Shown here in pieces: positions 52,610 through 61,823 of a DNA stretch of 64,000 nucleotides. Position numbers and translations under genes: made by a program. Numbering within the stretch: the first letter of the stretch is position 1; each line of letters opens with the position of its first letter. The notes beneath the pieces are model-generated. The model saw only the letters and a list, made by a program, of their open reading frames with translations. It searched no databases and was not told where the DNA came from. The DNA comes from Urechidicola vernalis (lineage in GTDB: Bacteria > Bacteroidota > Bacteroidia > Flavobacteriales > Flavobacteriaceae), in NCBI RefSeq assembly GCF_031846385.1, contig NZ_JAVRHV010000004.1, forward strand, positions 248,001 to 312,000. Direction: 5' to 3'.

Positions 52610-55600
52610 ATGAAAAATCTGATTTTATCCCTTTGTACATTCCTTTTTTTATTTTCATGTTCAGTCGATAAAAAAGAAGGTGATGCGATCTTTAAAAAAA
52701 TAGATCCCGCATTTAGTGGGATTGACTTTAAAAATAATTTAGTGGAAAATGATTCTTTAAATTATTTGACGTATGCCTATATGTATATGGGTGGAGGAGT
52801 CTCAGTTGGAGACGTAAATAATGACGGTTTAAAGGATTTGTTTTTTACCGGAAATATGGTGGAGAATAAATTGTATTTGAATAAGGGAAATTTAAAGTTT
52901 GAAGATATAACGGATGCTGCGAAAATTCAAGGAGATGGTAGATGGTTTACAGGGGTAACTATGGCCGATGTAAATGACGATGGTTTTTTAGATATCTATT
53001 GTTCTGTTGGTGGTAAGTTCGGCCCAAAAGAAAATTTGCTATATATAAATAATGGCGATTTAACCTTTTCAGAGAAGGCAGTAGAATATGGTTTGGCAGA
53101 TGTAGGAAACAGCGTTCAGGCAAGTTTCTTTGATTATGATTTAGATGGAGATTTAGACGTATACCTGTCTAACTATCCTCCAACACATTTTAATGCACCT
53201 AACAGTTATTACAGGACTAAAATGTCTGATCCAAAAGATGTTGAAACAGATAAATTGTTTAGGAATGATGGAAATAAATTTATTGATGTTACAGACGAAG
53301 CAGGTTTAAGAACTTTCGGATTGTCATTAAGTTGTACAATAGGTGATCTAAATAATGATGGATGGCCAGATATTTATGTTTCTAATGATTTCAGTTCTCC
53401 AGATTATATGTTTTTTAATAATCAGGATGGTACGTTTTCCGAGCAAGTAAAAAAGACAACAAAACACACTGCTTTTTATGGAATGGGAGTTGATATTGCA
53501 GATTATAATAACGATCAACTTTTAGACATAATTCAAGTAGATATGATGGCGAAAAACAACCGTCGTCAAAAAGCAAATATGGCAAGTATGAACCCGAAAT
53601 TATTTTGGGGAACAGTGAATTCCGGTTTTCATTATCAATACATGCAAAATAACTTACAAGTTAATAATGGAATTTTGAATGATAATCTTCCAGATTTTAG
53701 TGATGTTTCAAGAATTGGAGGCTTATCTTCTACGGATTGGAGTTGGGGTCCATTATTTGCAGATTTAGACAATGATGGATTAAAAGATATATTTATTTCT
53801 AACGGTACAAGAAGAGAAATAAACAATCGTGATTTCTTTATTGAAATGCAGAAATTAAAACTGTCTAAAGCTGATTTACTAAAGAAAAGTTTAGAGATAC
53901 CTTCTGAAAAAATTGATAATTTCGTCTACAAAAATACAGGAGATCTAAAATTTGAACAAGTAAATAAGGAATGGGGAATAGAATATCCAGGTTTTTCTAA
54001 TGGGGTTGTATATGCAGATTTAGATAACGATGGAGATTTGGAAATAGTTCTTAATAATATTGATGACCACGCTACAGTATTCCAAAATTCTAGTTCAGAA
54101 ACATCGAATTACATTACAATAGATTTTGATGGGATTAAAGGAAATAGAATGGGGTTAGGTAATCGTGTTTATGTTTTGACTGAAGATGAAACTCAGATGC
54201 AAGAGTTAACTTTAACTAGAGGGTTCCAGTCGTCAGTAGCGCCCGAACTACATTTTGGCTTAGGACAATCAAGTTCAATTAACAAACTAAAAGTAGTTTG
54301 GACTGATGGAAAGACGCAAGTGTTAGAAAACCTTTCGATAAACCAAAAACTAACTTTAAAATATGAGGATGCCGTTTCTATTATGGAGAAGGCTTCAACT
54401 AAGAATAAAATATTCTCTGAAAATAGCGCAATAGCATTCCCAGAGCACAAGCATGTTGAGAATTATTATGATGATTTCATAGATCAAGTATTGCTACCAC
54501 ATAAAATGTCTCATTTTGGACCTGCATTGGCCATTGGAGATCTAAACGGAGATGGTAAAGATGATTACTTTGTTGGAGGTTCTTCAAATTATGTAGGGGC
54601 TGTTTATTTACAAGAAAATAAAGGTTTTGAGAAAAAAGAAATCTCTGATTTTGAACAAACATTATTAAGTGAAGATGTTGGCGCTACGATTTTTGATGCC
54701 GACAATGATGGGGATAATGATTTGTATGTTGTGAGTGGAGGTTATGAGTTTGAACCAAATTCAAAATGGTTGCAAGACCGTTTATATATTAATGATGGAA
54801 ATGGGAATTTGACATTATCAGAAAATGTATTACCCGAAATGATAGCAAGTGGATCTAGAGTTTATTCAGAAGATTTGAATAAAGACGGAAAGTTAGATTT
54901 GGTAGTGCTAGGCAGACAGGTTCCTAAAAATTATCCCTCTCCTGCTAACTCATATATATTATTCAACAAATCAGAAAATGGTGTAGTAAAGTTTGAAAAT
55001 GTAACGGATAAAGCAATCAATGAATTTACCAATTTAGGAATGGCAACAAGTGCTATTATTACGGACTTTAATAATGATTCTTGGAAAGATATAATTGTAG
55101 TTGGAGAATGGATGCCTATTAGAGTTTTTCAAAATAATGAAGGGGTATTTACCGAGGTTTCTGAGAAAATGGGACTAACAAACGATTCAACTAGTTGGTG
55201 GTGGAGTATTCAAGAAGGAGATTTTGATAATGATGGTGACATGGATTATATTGTTGGAAATAACGGATTAAATTATAAATACCAGGCTACGGAAGAAGAG
55301 ACTTTTGATATTTTTATTAATGATTTTGACAAGGATGAGAAAAGCGATATTGTCTTGAGTTATTATAACGAAGGAGAGCAGTTTCCTGTAAGGGGAAGAG
55401 AATGTTCATCGCAACAAATTCCAGCTATAAAAACAAAATATAAGAATTACGAAAGTTTTTCTGAAGCAACCCTAGTTGATATTTATACAGAACAAGACCT
55501 GAAAAAATCAGTTCATTATCAAGTAAAATCTTTTGCCAGTATTTACCTAGAAAATAAAGATGGAAAATTTATAATACATAAACTACCAAACGAGGCTCAG

Positions 55601-55894
55601 GTTTCAAGTGTGAACCAGATTTTGGTAGATGATTATAATAATGATGGAAACCTTGATGCTGTGTTGGTAGGGAATTTACATGTGTCAGAAATTGAAACTA
55701 CTAGAAATGATGCAAGCGTTGGTCAACTTTTGATAGGAGATGGATCTGGTAACTTTAATGCAATGAGCGCAACAGAAAGTGGATTGTTTATTCCAGGAGA
55801 TGTGAAGGATGCTGGAATTATTTCCGTTGATGAGTCTAATTATATTATTGCAGTTAAAAATGAAGATTTAGTGCAAACGATTAAAATTAACTAA
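52610..55894 (+). CDS. Giant VCBS/FG-GAP lipoprotein with central ASPIC-UnbV domain (module 2)
   Basis: The protein has 1094 residues; lipobox LFLFSC near residue 17. It has the same 7 + 1 + 7 plan as the module 1 protein: VCBS repeats from about 68 (DVNNDGLKDLFF, DVNDDGFLDIYC, DYDLDGDLDVYL ... DLDNDGDLEIVL), an ASPIC/UnbV domain at about 505-575 (GNRVYVLTEDETQMQELTL, VVWTDGKTQVL) and seven further repeats from about 644 (DLNGDGKDDYFV ... DYNNDGNLDAVL). The two proteins are clear paralogues of nearly equal length but not recent copies. A bidirectional terminator follows. Confidence 0.9.
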   Translation: MKNLILSLCTFLFLFSCSVDKKEGDAIFKKIDPAFSGIDFKNNLVENDSLNYLTYAYMYMGGGVSVGDVNNDGLKDLFFTGNMVENKLYLNKGNLKFEDITDAAKIQGDGRWFTGVTMADVNDDGFLDIYCSVGGKFGPKENLLYINNGDLTFSEKAVEYGLADVGNSVQASFFDYDLDGDLDVYLSNYPPTHFNAPNSYYRTKMSDPKDVETDKLFRNDGNKFIDVTDEAGLRTFGLSLSCTIGDLNNDGWPDIYVSNDFSSPDYMFFNNQDGTFSEQVKKTTKHTAFYGMGVDIADYNNDQLLDIIQVDMMAKNNRRQKANMASMNPKLFWGTVNSGFHYQYMQNNLQVNNGILNDNLPDFSDVSRIGGLSSTDWSWGPLFADLDNDGLKDIFISNGTRREINNRDFFIEMQKLKLSKADLLKKSLEIPSEKIDNFVYKNTGDLKFEQVNKEWGIEYPGFSNGVVYADLDNDGDLEIVLNNIDDHATVFQNSSSETSNYITIDFDGIKGNRMGLGNRVYVLTEDETQMQELTLTRGFQSSVAPELHFGLGQSSSINKLKVVWTDGKTQVLENLSINQKLTLKYEDAVSIMEKASTKNKIFSENSAIAFPEHKHVENYYDDFIDQVLLPHKMSHFGPALAIGDLNGDGKDDYFVGGSSNYVGAVYLQENKGFEKKEISDFEQTLLSEDVGATIFDADNDGDNDLYVVSGGYEFEPNSKWLQDRLYINDGNGNLTLSENVLPEMIASGSRVYSEDLNKDGKLDLVVLGRQVPKNYPSPANSYILFNKSENGVVKFENVTDKAINEFTNLGMATSAIITDFNNDSWKDIIVVGEWMPIRVFQNNEGVFTEVSEKMGLTNDSTSWWWSIQEGDFDNDGDMDYIVGNNGLNYKYQATEEETFDIFINDFDKDEKSDIVLSYYNEGEQFPVRGRECSSQQIPAIKTKYKNYESFSEATLVDIYTEQDLKKSVHYQVKSFASIYLENKDGKFIIHKLPNEAQVSSVNQILVDDYNNDGNLDAVLVGNLHVSEIETTRNDASVGQLLIGDGSGNFNAMSATESGLFIPGDVKDAGIISVDESNYIIAVKNEDLVQTIKIN

Positions 55895-55914
55895 GAGTAA
55901 AAACATTGTTTAAT

Positions 55915-55947
55915 AAAAAAGCCAAATCTTAAAGATTTGGCTTTTTT
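55915..55947. terminator. Bidirectional terminator between convergent genes
   Basis: AAAAAAGCCAAATCT and AGATTTGGCTTTTTT form a perfect stem with a three-base loop, flanked by A and T runs; it serves the VCBS gene and, on the other strand, the dehydrogenase small-subunit gene. Confidence 0.92.
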
Positions 55948-55967
55948 ATTAAACTTAGATTAAATTA

Positions 55968-56597
55968 TTACAATGACCAGGCATTTCCGTTTCCTGCTTC
56001 TTCTAAAGGAATACAAGCATCGTACCTTCCTGGTATTGGATCATAATTTAAAATATTTTCACCTACATGCTCTGATGTGTAATAGCCATAGAGTGTAAAA
56101 CGTCTTGTCTGTGTTAAAAATGAATAAATCAAATACGTGTTTAATTTTGTGCCACTTAATTTTGATTTATCTTCTCTTAAAACTCTAAATACTTCTTTCT
56201 GTTTGTCATCAGAAATATCAAAATAGGTTGCTAAAATAGTTTCATATTCACCTTTTGTTCCTTCGGAAGCATCTTTTCCAAACACTGAATTAAATTCTGT
56301 AGCAAAAGTTGAAGCGCCTTCTTTCATAGCAACTTTCTCATTATCACCTAATATTTCATCAAACATTTTATCCATAAATTCTGGCACAAATACATCAAGG
56401 GCACCTGCAGTGTCCGTTTTTGGCAGTATTATATCGGCTAATTGTGTGATTATGTATCCTTCAGTTTTTGTAAAAAATACAGGCGTCCATGTCGCTGCGT
56501 CCGAAGTACAGGATTGAAGTACACTCAATATAGTAGGCGTTGCAACAGCATATCCTAGTGTTAACGACATGTTTTTTAGGGCGGCTCTTCTATCCAT
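55968..56597 (-). CDS. Gluconate 2-dehydrogenase subunit 3 family protein
   Basis: The protein has 209 residues. A Tat-like start (MDRRAALKNMSLTLGYAVATP), possibly with a lipobox-like LQSC at 27-30, precedes the subunit-3 signature IILPKTDTAGALDVFVPEFMDKM. Such small subunits chaperone and export the FAD-containing GMC partner through the Tat system. It follows the GMC gene by two bases. Related pairs form periplasmic gluconate, sorbitol or glucoside-3 dehydrogenases. No cytochrome c subunit gene is adjacent. Confidence 0.9.
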   Translation of the reverse strand: MDRRAALKNMSLTLGYAVATPTILSVLQSCTSDAATWTPVFFTKTEGYIITQLADIILPKTDTAGALDVFVPEFMDKMFDEILGDNEKVAMKEGASTFATEFNSVFGKDASEGTKGEYETILATYFDISDDKQKEVFRVLREDKSKLSGTKLNTYLIYSFLTQTRRFTLYGYYTSEHVGENILNYDPIPGRYDACIPLEEAGNGNAWSL

Positions 56598-56599
56598 AA

Positions 56600-58330
56600 T
56601 TATGCATTGTTAAATTTATTATTTTTTAATTGTTTAATAGCATGTTTAGCAGCTCTTGCTGTAAGTGCCATATAAGTTAATGAAGGGTTTTGACATGCTG
56701 CAGAAGTCATACATGCTCCATCTGTAACATATACATTTTTTACAGTATGAACTTGATTATTCCCATTTAAAACAGAAGTTTTAGGGTCACGTCCCATTCT
56801 TGCAGTTCCCATTTCATGAATTCCTAATCCTGGAAAGAACATGTTAGGATTGTCGTTACCTCGAACATTTTTAAAACCAGCAGCTTTTAACATTGCTATC
56901 GCTTCTTCTTGAATGTCCTTTTTCATTTTCTTTTCATTTTCTTTGAATTCAACGTCAAAAGTAACCGTTGGTAAGCCCCATTGGTCTAAATTGTCATAAT
57001 CCAGAGTCATTTTATTTTCATGGTAAGGTAAACATTCTCCAAACCCTCTCATTCCAATACTCCAAGATCCTGGCTTCATTAATTCGTCTTTTAGGTCTTT
57101 TCCGTAACTCAATTCTGCTACTCCCCTTTGCCAGTTAGATCTACTTGCACCCCCTTGGTAGCCAAATCCACGTACATAGTCTTTTCGGTCTGTATCTCCT
57201 CCTAAATTTCTGAATCTAGGAATATAGAATCCGGCAGGTTTACGACCTTTATAATACTGTTCTTCATATCCTTCAACTTGAGCACTTGCACCAACAGATA
57301 AGTGATGGTCCATTATATTATGGCCTAATTCTCCACTATCATTTCCTAATCCATTCGGAAATCTTTCAGATTTTGATTGCATTAAAATTGAAGCGGTAGC
57401 AATTGCGGATGCACAACTGAAAATTATTTTTGCATTGTAAACTGTGGCTTCTTTGGTATTTGCATCTATCACTTTAACTCCAGTTGCTAATTTTGTTTTG
57501 TCATCATAAACGATTTCATGAACAATGGAATTTGGTCTTAGAACCATATTTCCAGTTTTTTTTGCTGCTGGAAGTGTAGAAGATAAACTGCTAAAATAGC
57601 CTCCAAAAGGACAACCTCTGATACATCTATTTCTAAATTGACATTTATCTCTTCCTTCGTGTTTTTTTTCTCCAGTAATATGTGCGGTTCTTGCATGCGC
57701 AATTACCCTACCATCATCAAAAGACTCTGCTACTTTTTCGGCTAAGAATTCTTCTACACAATTGAACCCGAAAGGGGGTGAGTATTTTCCATTTGGTAGT
57801 GGATCTATATCCATATTTTCTCCTTGAATTCCAATGTACTCTTCAACTTTGTCATACCACGGAGCAATATCATTGTAGCGGATAGGCCAATCTACACCAT
57901 TTCCATCACGTTTGTTTTCTTCAAAGTCTCTCGCACTCCATCTATAGCAATGTCTACCCCATGTAATGGAACGACCTCCTACATGATATCCACGCATCCA
58001 ATCAAAACGTTTTGTCTCATTATATGGATGGTCAATATCATCTACAAAAAAATGTTCAGATGCCGGACTTGTTGTATATCCAGTTCTATCCTGTTTTGCT
58101 TTGCGTTCTTTAATTCTTTTGGTTTTCTCACCTCTGTTATCAAAATCCCATGGGTCCATATTCATGGTAGGGTAACCTTCAATGTGCTTAACCATACGTC
58201 CTCTCTCAAGAACCAAAGTTTTTAGTCCTCCTTCGCATAATTCTTTTGCTGCCCATCCTCCTGATATTCCAGATCCAATAACAATGGCATCATACAGTTC
58301 GTTCGTCTGTATTTTTGAATTTGTAGTCAT
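56600..58330 (-). CDS. GMC-family FAD-dependent sugar dehydrogenase (glucoside 3-dehydrogenase-like)
   Basis: The protein has 576 residues. FAD-binding VIGSGISGGWAAKEL is at 17-31; the catalytic His-Asn pair is H505 (GIHEMGTARMG) and N548 (ACQNPSL). A cluster C230-x5-C236-x3-C240 in KCQFRNRCIRGCPFGG could bind an Fe-S cluster, as in fructose dehydrogenase and glucoside-3-dehydrogenase large subunits. It has no signal peptide of its own and is probably exported together with its Tat-signal small subunit. Proposed reaction: oxidation of C3 of glycosides at the periplasmic face. Divergent from an AraC regulator. Confidence 0.91.
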   Translation of the reverse strand: MTTNSKIQTNELYDAIVIGSGISGGWAAKELCEGGLKTLVLERGRMVKHIEGYPTMNMDPWDFDNRGEKTKRIKERKAKQDRTGYTTSPASEHFFVDDIDHPYNETKRFDWMRGYHVGGRSITWGRHCYRWSARDFEENKRDGNGVDWPIRYNDIAPWYDKVEEYIGIQGENMDIDPLPNGKYSPPFGFNCVEEFLAEKVAESFDDGRVIAHARTAHITGEKKHEGRDKCQFRNRCIRGCPFGGYFSSLSSTLPAAKKTGNMVLRPNSIVHEIVYDDKTKLATGVKVIDANTKEATVYNAKIIFSCASAIATASILMQSKSERFPNGLGNDSGELGHNIMDHHLSVGASAQVEGYEEQYYKGRKPAGFYIPRFRNLGGDTDRKDYVRGFGYQGGASRSNWQRGVAELSYGKDLKDELMKPGSWSIGMRGFGECLPYHENKMTLDYDNLDQWGLPTVTFDVEFKENEKKMKKDIQEEAIAMLKAAGFKNVRGNDNPNMFFPGLGIHEMGTARMGRDPKTSVLNGNNQVHTVKNVYVTDGACMTSAACQNPSLTYMALTARAAKHAIKQLKNNKFNNA

Positions 58331-58387
58331 ATATAATTGTTAAAATTTAAAAGGTAAAGAATTATTTATGCAGAATCATAAAAATGA

Positions 58388-59479
58388 ATGTTAAATAACT
58401 CTTTAAGTATGGGCAAAATAGTTAATTTGCGGCTGCTTTTTGTTCAAAATATTTCAGTGAAAATAAATATACAAAAAATACAGCCTTATATAGAAGATGA
58501 TATTGTCTATCATGCAGATACCTGTTTGCCTTTAATTGATGCCGTTTCAAGAAAAAAATTAAAGTTTAAAGCATTGGCTAGATATACTTATCCAGGAGAC
58601 CGCTTGTCCGAAGACACTAAGGGGTTAAGTTCTATAGGATATTGGGATGCAGATGAGCCTCAAGATTGGGGCTTAGATTGGCATCGTAATGAAGGTATTG
58701 AGGTGCATTATTTAGAGTCGGGTTCTATGCCGTATTCTCAAGGCGATAAAACACTTAAATTGCTACCGAATTATTTAACGGTGACAAGGCCTTGGGAGGC
58801 GCATAAGGTCGGAGATCCTTCTATAGGGATGGGGAAGTTTTACTGGGTTATTATTGATTTGGACGTTAGAAGGCCACATCAAAATTGGACATGGCCAGAC
58901 TGGATTTTGCTGACTAAAAAAGACTTGAACAGATTAACAACATTGTTAAGGCACGATGACAAATGGCTGTGGAAAGCAAACAATAAAATAGCCTCATGTT
59001 TTCAAAGATTAGGAAAAGTTGTGGATACTGACGTTAACGGTTCTAATGACTCTAAAATTAGACTCATAATTAATGACTTGCTATTGTGTTTATTACAATT
59101 GTTAGAAGAAGATGAAATAGTTTTAAACGAGTCGTTAGTGGATAGTTCTAGAAGTGTGCAGTTGTTTTTGAATGAGTTGGAAACACGCTTATCAGACAGT
59201 TGGACAATTGAAAAAATGGCAGCTTCGGCTGGAGTAGGATTGACACGGTTTACGCATCATTGTAAGAAGTTGACGAATCTTACGCCAATGCGTTTTTTGG
59301 CTATGAAAAGAGTTGAGATGTCCAAATCTCTATTACTTGAAAATCCAAATTTAAGTATAACTGAGGTGGCATATAGTTGTGGGTTTGCAACTGGTCAATA
59401 CTTTTCGACTGTGTTTAAGCGTCATGAAAAATGTACTCCTTTAGAGTTTAGAAGTAATCATTTGGTAGAATTCGATTAA
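58388..59479 (+). CDS. AraC-family transcriptional regulator
   Basis: The protein has 363 residues from the ATG at 58388, but a GTG at 58457 (340 residues) may be the true start, because a promoter-like TTAATTTG lies in between and the first 23 residues look non-conserved. The N-terminal part has a sugar-sensing-type region (GIEVHYLESGSMPYSQGDKTL...); the C-terminal double HTH is WTIEKMAASAGVGLTRFTHHCKKL and SITEVAYSCGFATGQYFSTVFKRHE. It probably controls the divergent GMC/subunit-3 genes and perhaps the downstream transporter unit. Confidence 0.88.
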   Translation: MLNNSLSMGKIVNLRLLFVQNISVKINIQKIQPYIEDDIVYHADTCLPLIDAVSRKKLKFKALARYTYPGDRLSEDTKGLSSIGYWDADEPQDWGLDWHRNEGIEVHYLESGSMPYSQGDKTLKLLPNYLTVTRPWEAHKVGDPSIGMGKFYWVIIDLDVRRPHQNWTWPDWILLTKKDLNRLTTLLRHDDKWLWKANNKIASCFQRLGKVVDTDVNGSNDSKIRLIINDLLLCLLQLLEEDEIVLNESLVDSSRSVQLFLNELETRLSDSWTIEKMAASAGVGLTRFTHHCKKLTNLTPMRFLAMKRVEMSKSLLLENPNLSITEVAYSCGFATGQYFSTVFKRHEKCTPLEFRSNHLVEFD

Positions 59480-59580
59480 ATTTTCTTCATTTATAGAGAT
59501 AGATATTGATTTTATCACAATTCATTCTTTGTTTTTTGTATAAATTCTTTCACTGGTAAAAAATAGACAGCGTTCCTGTA

Positions 59581-59607
59581 TTGATTTTTTATCTTGACCT
59601 AGATTTG
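59581..59607 (+). promoter_or_regulatory. Candidate promoter of the TIM barrel / MFS / oxidoreductase unit
   Basis: TTG at 59581-59583 and a perfect TAGATTTG (TAnnTTTG) at 59600-59607, 16 bases apart, followed by an AT-rich leader of about 80 bases before the ATG at 59691. Confidence 0.5.
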
Positions 59608-59690
59608 CAAGGTTAAAAAATAGACTTTCACTTCAAATTAGAATCAAAGACGATTCATTAAATTAAAATCAATCAGTAAATTATAAGTAA

Positions 59691-60626
59691 ATGAAAAAAG
59701 TACAGTTTTTATCAAAATTATTCTTAATAGTGTTTTTAAGTACAGCAATGTTTAGTTCTTGTACTCCTGAGAAAAAAGAATTAAAAATTTCATTAGCGCA
59801 ATGGTCATATCATAGAGCATTCAGAAATGATGGAGTCGATCCATTTGAGTTTGCTAAAATGGCTAAAGAATTAGATATTGAAGGCTTGGAATACGTGAGT
59901 CAATTATATACGCATGGAATGGCGGATCAAGACAAGGCAACTGAGATCCCTAAAATAGCTACAGAACTAAAAAAGCGTAGTGAATTACATGGTAGAACCA
60001 ATGTTTTAATCATGGTAGATGGTGAAGGTCCATTAGCAAGTTCAGATGAAAAGAAAAGAAATCAAGCAATTTTGAATCACTCTTACTGGGTGGATGCTGC
60101 AGCGACTTTGGGTTGTACGTCAATTCGTGTAAATTTGGCTCCTACAAGAGGGTTGAGTGACGAAGAATGGCACAAAAATTCAGTTATTGGTTTAGGTGCA
60201 TTGGCTGATATTGCGGCAAAAAAGAATATCAATGTAATTGTAGAGAATCATGGAGGAATTTCTTCTGATGGTGCAAAATTAGCAGCAGTTATGGCAGAAA
60301 TTAATAAGTCAAATTGTGGTACTTTACCAGATTTTGGAAACTTTTGTATCGATGGTAGCCCAAGAGGAGATTGTAAAGTTGAGTATGATAGATACAAGGG
60401 AACGAAAGAATTAATGCCTTACGCTAAAGGTGTTAGCGCTAAATCGTATGACTTTGATGTTGAAGGAAATGAGACTAAAATGGATTACAATAAATTGTTG
60501 CAAATTGTAAAGGATGCCGGATATACTGGATTTATTGGAGTTGAATACGAAGGAGATAGATTAAGTGAAAAAGAAGGAATTATTGCAACGAAAGAATTGT
60601 TGTTGAAAATAGGATTAGAATATTAA
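59691..60626 (+). CDS. Sugar-phosphate isomerase/epimerase-like TIM barrel lipoprotein
   Basis: The protein has 311 residues. The N-terminus ends in a lipobox (TAMFSSC, C24), so the protein is a lipoprotein, unusual for an isomerase-fold enzyme. The AP-endonuclease-2 barrel has the metal ligand candidates E185 (VIVENHGG), D214 (LPDFGNFC) and E285 (GVEYEGD). In the 3-keto-glycoside setting it could be an eliminase or epimerase working on oxidised sugars in the periplasm. It is only distantly related to the Tat-exported Hyi-like protein at 35.0-36.0 kb. First gene of a four-gene plus-strand unit that continues past the window. Confidence 0.9.
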   Translation: MKKVQFLSKLFLIVFLSTAMFSSCTPEKKELKISLAQWSYHRAFRNDGVDPFEFAKMAKELDIEGLEYVSQLYTHGMADQDKATEIPKIATELKKRSELHGRTNVLIMVDGEGPLASSDEKKRNQAILNHSYWVDAAATLGCTSIRVNLAPTRGLSDEEWHKNSVIGLGALADIAAKKNINVIVENHGGISSDGAKLAAVMAEINKSNCGTLPDFGNFCIDGSPRGDCKVEYDRYKGTKELMPYAKGVSAKSYDFDVEGNETKMDYNKLLQIVKDAGYTGFIGVEYEGDRLSEKEGIIATKELLLKIGLEY

Positions 60627-60652
60627 TCAAATAACTAACTAAATACTTTAAC

Positions 60653-61813
60653 ATGGAAGGAATTAATAAAAACAGATTGTTTTTGGCCAGTTGTATGGCT
60701 TTGGTCGTAACTTCAATGACATTTGCTATTAGAGCAAGATTAGAAACAGTTTTTGGACCTGAAGGGGTAGGACTTACATTGGAGCAAATTGGTTATGCAT
60801 TTACTCCAGCATTCTGGGGATTTACCTTAGCAATGATTATTGGTGGTCCTTTAGTTGATTCTTTAGGTATAAAAAAAATTACTTGGATTGCATTTATTAC
60901 CCATGCAATTGGAATTGTGTTGACGATTACTGCAACATCAATGACTTCGTTATTTATAGCTACACTTTTTGTTGGAATTGGAAACGGTATGGTTGAGGCT
61001 GCATTAAATCCTATGATTGCATCTATTTATCCTAAGAATAAGGTGAAGATGTTAAATAGATTCCATGTGTGGTTTCCTGGTGGAATTGTAATTGGCTCAT
61101 TAGTAGGTTACCTTATTATGGATGTGATGGGATTAGGTTGGCAAATAATGGTTGCTACTTTATTTATTCCGCTTATTATTTATGCGGTGATGTTTTTAGG
61201 TCAAAAGTTCCCCGTTACAGAACGAGTAGAAATGGGTGTTAGTTATAACGACATGTTAAAAAGTGTAGGAAAACCGTTATTCTTATTTATGGTGTTTTGT
61301 ATGTTATTAACTGCAGCATCAGAATTAGGGACAACACAAAGAATAGAATCTTTATTGAAAACTTCAGGGGCAGCACCGCTCTTAGTATTGGCTTTTATTA
61401 ACGGAATCATGGCTTTAGGAAGGGCTTTTGCCGGACCTGTAATTCATAAAATGCAGCCTGCTGGTATGCTATTGTTCTCCGCAATATTTACTTTTATTGG
61501 TTTGTGGCTACTTACCATAACTTCAGGTGGCATGTTATTTTTAGCAGCTGCAGTATTTGCTGTTGGTGTTACGTTCTTCTGGCCGACAATGATTGGTTTT
61601 GTAGCGGAGTATTTGCCGGAAACAGGAGCCCTTGGAATGTCTATTATGGGTGGAGCAGGAATGCTTTCTGTATCAATTGTTTTGCCAATAATGGGTAAAA
61701 TTATGGATGATGCTGGTGCGAACGAAGCGCTTAGAACAATGTCCGTCTTACCTTTGATATTGATAGTGTTGTTCGTAGGGTTGAATGTTTATATGAAAAA
61801 AAGGAAAGCCTAA
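60653..61813 (+). CDS. MFS transporter
   Basis: The protein has 386 residues with about 12 hydrophobic helices. The first half has GGPLVDSLGIKK (loop 2-3 motif A-like) and the FVGIGNGMVEAALNPMIASIYP pattern that also occurs in sugar permeases of the FucP-like/FHS branch. The substrate is probably a sugar or keto-sugar released by the neighbouring enzymes. It lies 26 bases after the TIM-barrel gene and 10 bases before a second, unrelated MFS gene. Confidence 0.9.
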   Translation: MEGINKNRLFLASCMALVVTSMTFAIRARLETVFGPEGVGLTLEQIGYAFTPAFWGFTLAMIIGGPLVDSLGIKKITWIAFITHAIGIVLTITATSMTSLFIATLFVGIGNGMVEAALNPMIASIYPKNKVKMLNRFHVWFPGGIVIGSLVGYLIMDVMGLGWQIMVATLFIPLIIYAVMFLGQKFPVTERVEMGVSYNDMLKSVGKPLFLFMVFCMLLTAASELGTTQRIESLLKTSGAAPLLVLAFINGIMALGRAFAGPVIHKMQPAGMLLFSAIFTFIGLWLLTITSGGMLFLAAAVFAVGVTFFWPTMIGFVAEYLPETGALGMSIMGGAGMLSVSIVLPIMGKIMDDAGANEALRTMSVLPLILIVLFVGLNVYMKKRKA

Positions 61814-61823
61814 GGTTAACTTC

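Noticed and set aside
57824..58225. A 133-codon frame antisense to the GMC dehydrogenase
   Set aside because: Lies wholly inside a well-supported gene and has no recognisable features.
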